A stretch of 64,000 nt of DNA, taken from contig OX393553.1 in NCBI GenBank assembly GCA_947650365.1, positions 68,834,216 through 68,898,215 of the forward strand. Direction: 5' to 3'. This DNA comes from Chamaelirium japonicum (Eukaryota; Streptophyta; Magnoliopsida; Liliales; Melanthiaceae). The translations under genes were made by a program, and so were the position numbers. Positions within the stretch are counted from its first letter, which is position 1. Each line of letters starts with the position of its first letter. Of the stretch, positions 62,330 to 64,000 are shown piece by piece. The notes below the pieces were generated by a model that ran no database searches, was not told the origin of the DNA, and worked only from the letters and a program-made list of their open reading frames with translations.

Positions 62330-62413
62330 ATCTACCCCCCTTAAGGGCTACATGTCCACGTGTAGGGTTACAACCTCCAATCGTGAGAAAAATCGACTCT
62401 GATATCATTTTTT

Positions 62414-64000
62414 CACGCCCTTTATTCCAAGTCGTCCGAAAATGGAATAGAACAACCAAGAATAGGGGACGCGAATGGTGGTAATTTTTTTTGAATTACA
62501 CTGAGTTGATTCCACAAAGATAAAAGAGATAAACAATAACAAATTAAACTAAATCAAAGATCTCAAACTCAGAGTCCAATACCAATTATCCAACAAAGCA
62601 AATATAAGTCTCAATAGAAATATTTCAAGCATGGTCCACTACTAGCTGAAGAAATAGAAGAAAAATTGTCAAGTGATATTGACTGCTTATTGACGCTTTA
62701 GCACACTCACACTGCTGCACCGGTATCGACTGCTACCAACTAAAGATCCACTTCTGTTACTGACCTGCATCCAAATATTTGTGTCAATCGTAGTGAAAAT
62801 CCACGGTTAATAAGAGATATTAAGCTACTTATAATTTATATTTCGAAGATAAATTGATAATTTACAAGGCAACTATCTGGCTTCTAAGCTCAACATTCCT
62901 TACATCTCACTAAATTCTCTAAAAATTACAAGTTATTTAGAAATGTTAGTTATTTGGTTTACCAAATTGGCTAGCCTAATAAATGGACCATCGGTTTTGT
63001 CCATGAGGACTACAAACCGATAACACTTTACTAAATGGGTGGTTTTCACACCGGTTCACCAAACACCTCCTTGGTCCTACACCAGCCCAAGTAACTACTT
63101 TTCCTAGTTGGCCAACTAAGATTTTTCCGTCTTTCACTGAAAAGCACCAAGCTCAATTTGCTAATATTTATTCAGTCACCACTAGGTGTTTTTCAGAAAA
63201 ATGGTATCTCCTATTAAGTTTACGTTAATTCATTTATCTTTTTTCTATTATGCCCCTCCTATTAAGGTAAAATGGCGAGGGGATGATACCACGACCCTTA
63301 CCAAATAACTATAGGGGTCTATCTCCTACAGCTATTGGCTTCTAATTTATTATTGATCATTTACCACACACCATGTCCTAACGGGGATTGGTGAGGTAAA
63401 ACAGGTGTCTAAAGAGAAGAGAAAAAAACCTGACTCCAGGTTGGGGACTGCTAAGAACTGAATTCAATGATTTTAGGCATCAAATCATTTGGGTAGAAGA
63501 TTCCGCTCTATGGTCAATCCCTCTAAGTTTGATGTTCTTGAAGATTCCCAACCGAACTCTACAAATAACTTGTAAATCATGAAAATAAACATATAAAAAT
63601 AACTAAATTATTTATTTGTATATAGAGAAAGAGTAAAGGCATTGGGTAGTGTAGGCCCTAGTATGTTTTTATGTTTGAGTTGTAAATTAGGGATGCTAGT
63701 GATAAAAAATCCATGATAAAATTAAAGCACCATGTAGAAATATTGAATGTTTCATTTTTAAGAAATAATAGTTTGTTTATGAAGGGAATCGTTTAAATGA
63801 TATGACAATAAAAATTTCGTTGTTATTATCTAGATGATGAATAATGTTTAGATCTATATGATCAATTTCTCAAGAGGAAAACATTAAGCAAATACAAAAT
63901 ATTAAATAATATAATATTATATTCAAAAATCTTTAATATATAATTAATTAACCGATGAATGATAACCCTGTAGAGGAAATCACCTGGATTTGAAGAATCG
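62414..64000. other. AT-rich intergenic DNA
   Basis: No gene, RNA or repeat with clear borders is visible. Open frames are short. Confidence 0.4.

Larger units (their letters stand above)
61651..62413 (-). mobile_element. Rearranged Cassandra element: two LTRs, two internal segments
   Basis: On the minus strand the order is an internal segment (62413-62330) with TGATATCAGAGTCG, an LTR (62329-62009), a 43-bp internal segment (62008-61966) with TGATATCAAAGTC and an AAGGGGGGGTGGAT purine tract, and a second LTR (61965-61651). The sites resemble the initiator-Met tRNA site. Both LTRs match the solo LTR at 27448-27776 and carry 5S-like sequence. The LTR expected beyond 62413 is absent, and the outer flanks show no duplication. 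Confidence 0.85.

Overview
The window is nuclear DNA of a flowering plant. It holds one recognisable host gene with eight GT-AG exons, plus Ty3/gypsy, Ty1/copia, Cassandra, LINE, SINE, hAT, MULE-like, Helitron and MITE sequences and long (AT)n, (GA)n and (CT)n microsatellites. The very GC-rich first exon next to AT-rich later exons would fit a monocot, magnoliid or early-diverging angiosperm, but the species cannot be read from the sequence.

Layout. 1-9542 is the 3' part of a large gypsy-type element (element A) ending in a 2.8-kb LTR. 9711-10187 is a short hAT element with an exact 8-bp target duplication. 10532-38740 is one old LINE on the minus strand, cut into pieces by later insertions: a hAT-like element (10875-25565) that itself holds a complete 14-kb gypsy element (element B, 11451-25474); a TIR element carrying a 63-bp tandem array (25740-26477); a copia element with a gag relic only (element C, 26856-36319), whose left LTR holds a 1.5-kb insertion that in turn holds a Cassandra solo LTR with 5S rRNA-like sequence; and a solo LTR (36831-38691). 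39393-40501 is a MULE-like element about 130 bp upstream of the host gene. 40633-48810 is that gene, a hydroxyproline O-arabinosyltransferase (372 codons deduced). Intron 1 holds an LTR element and intron 7 an antisense copia pol relic. 48811-54200 holds a fold-back MITE, a SINE with 16-bp target duplications, a hAT MITE and a complete Helitron. 54257-57958 is a chain of five palindromic MITEs of four families separated by pure (AT)n or (CT)n tracts. 58187-59230 is an unassigned GC-rich block. 60016-60243 ends in a second Helitron terminus. 61651-62413 is a rearranged Cassandra element. The last 1.6 kb shows nothing recognisable.

How the parts relate. Elements A and B are one family. It has a gag and retropepsin-like polyprotein, a long duplicated tail of unknown function and an LTR promoter, but no reverse transcriptase, RNase H or integrase, so it would need enzymes from another element. 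The host gene is the only locus likely to make a cellular protein: a Golgi glycosyltransferase acting on hydroxyproline residues. Everything else is a record of insertion and decay, and several relative dates can be read from nesting and target-site duplications.
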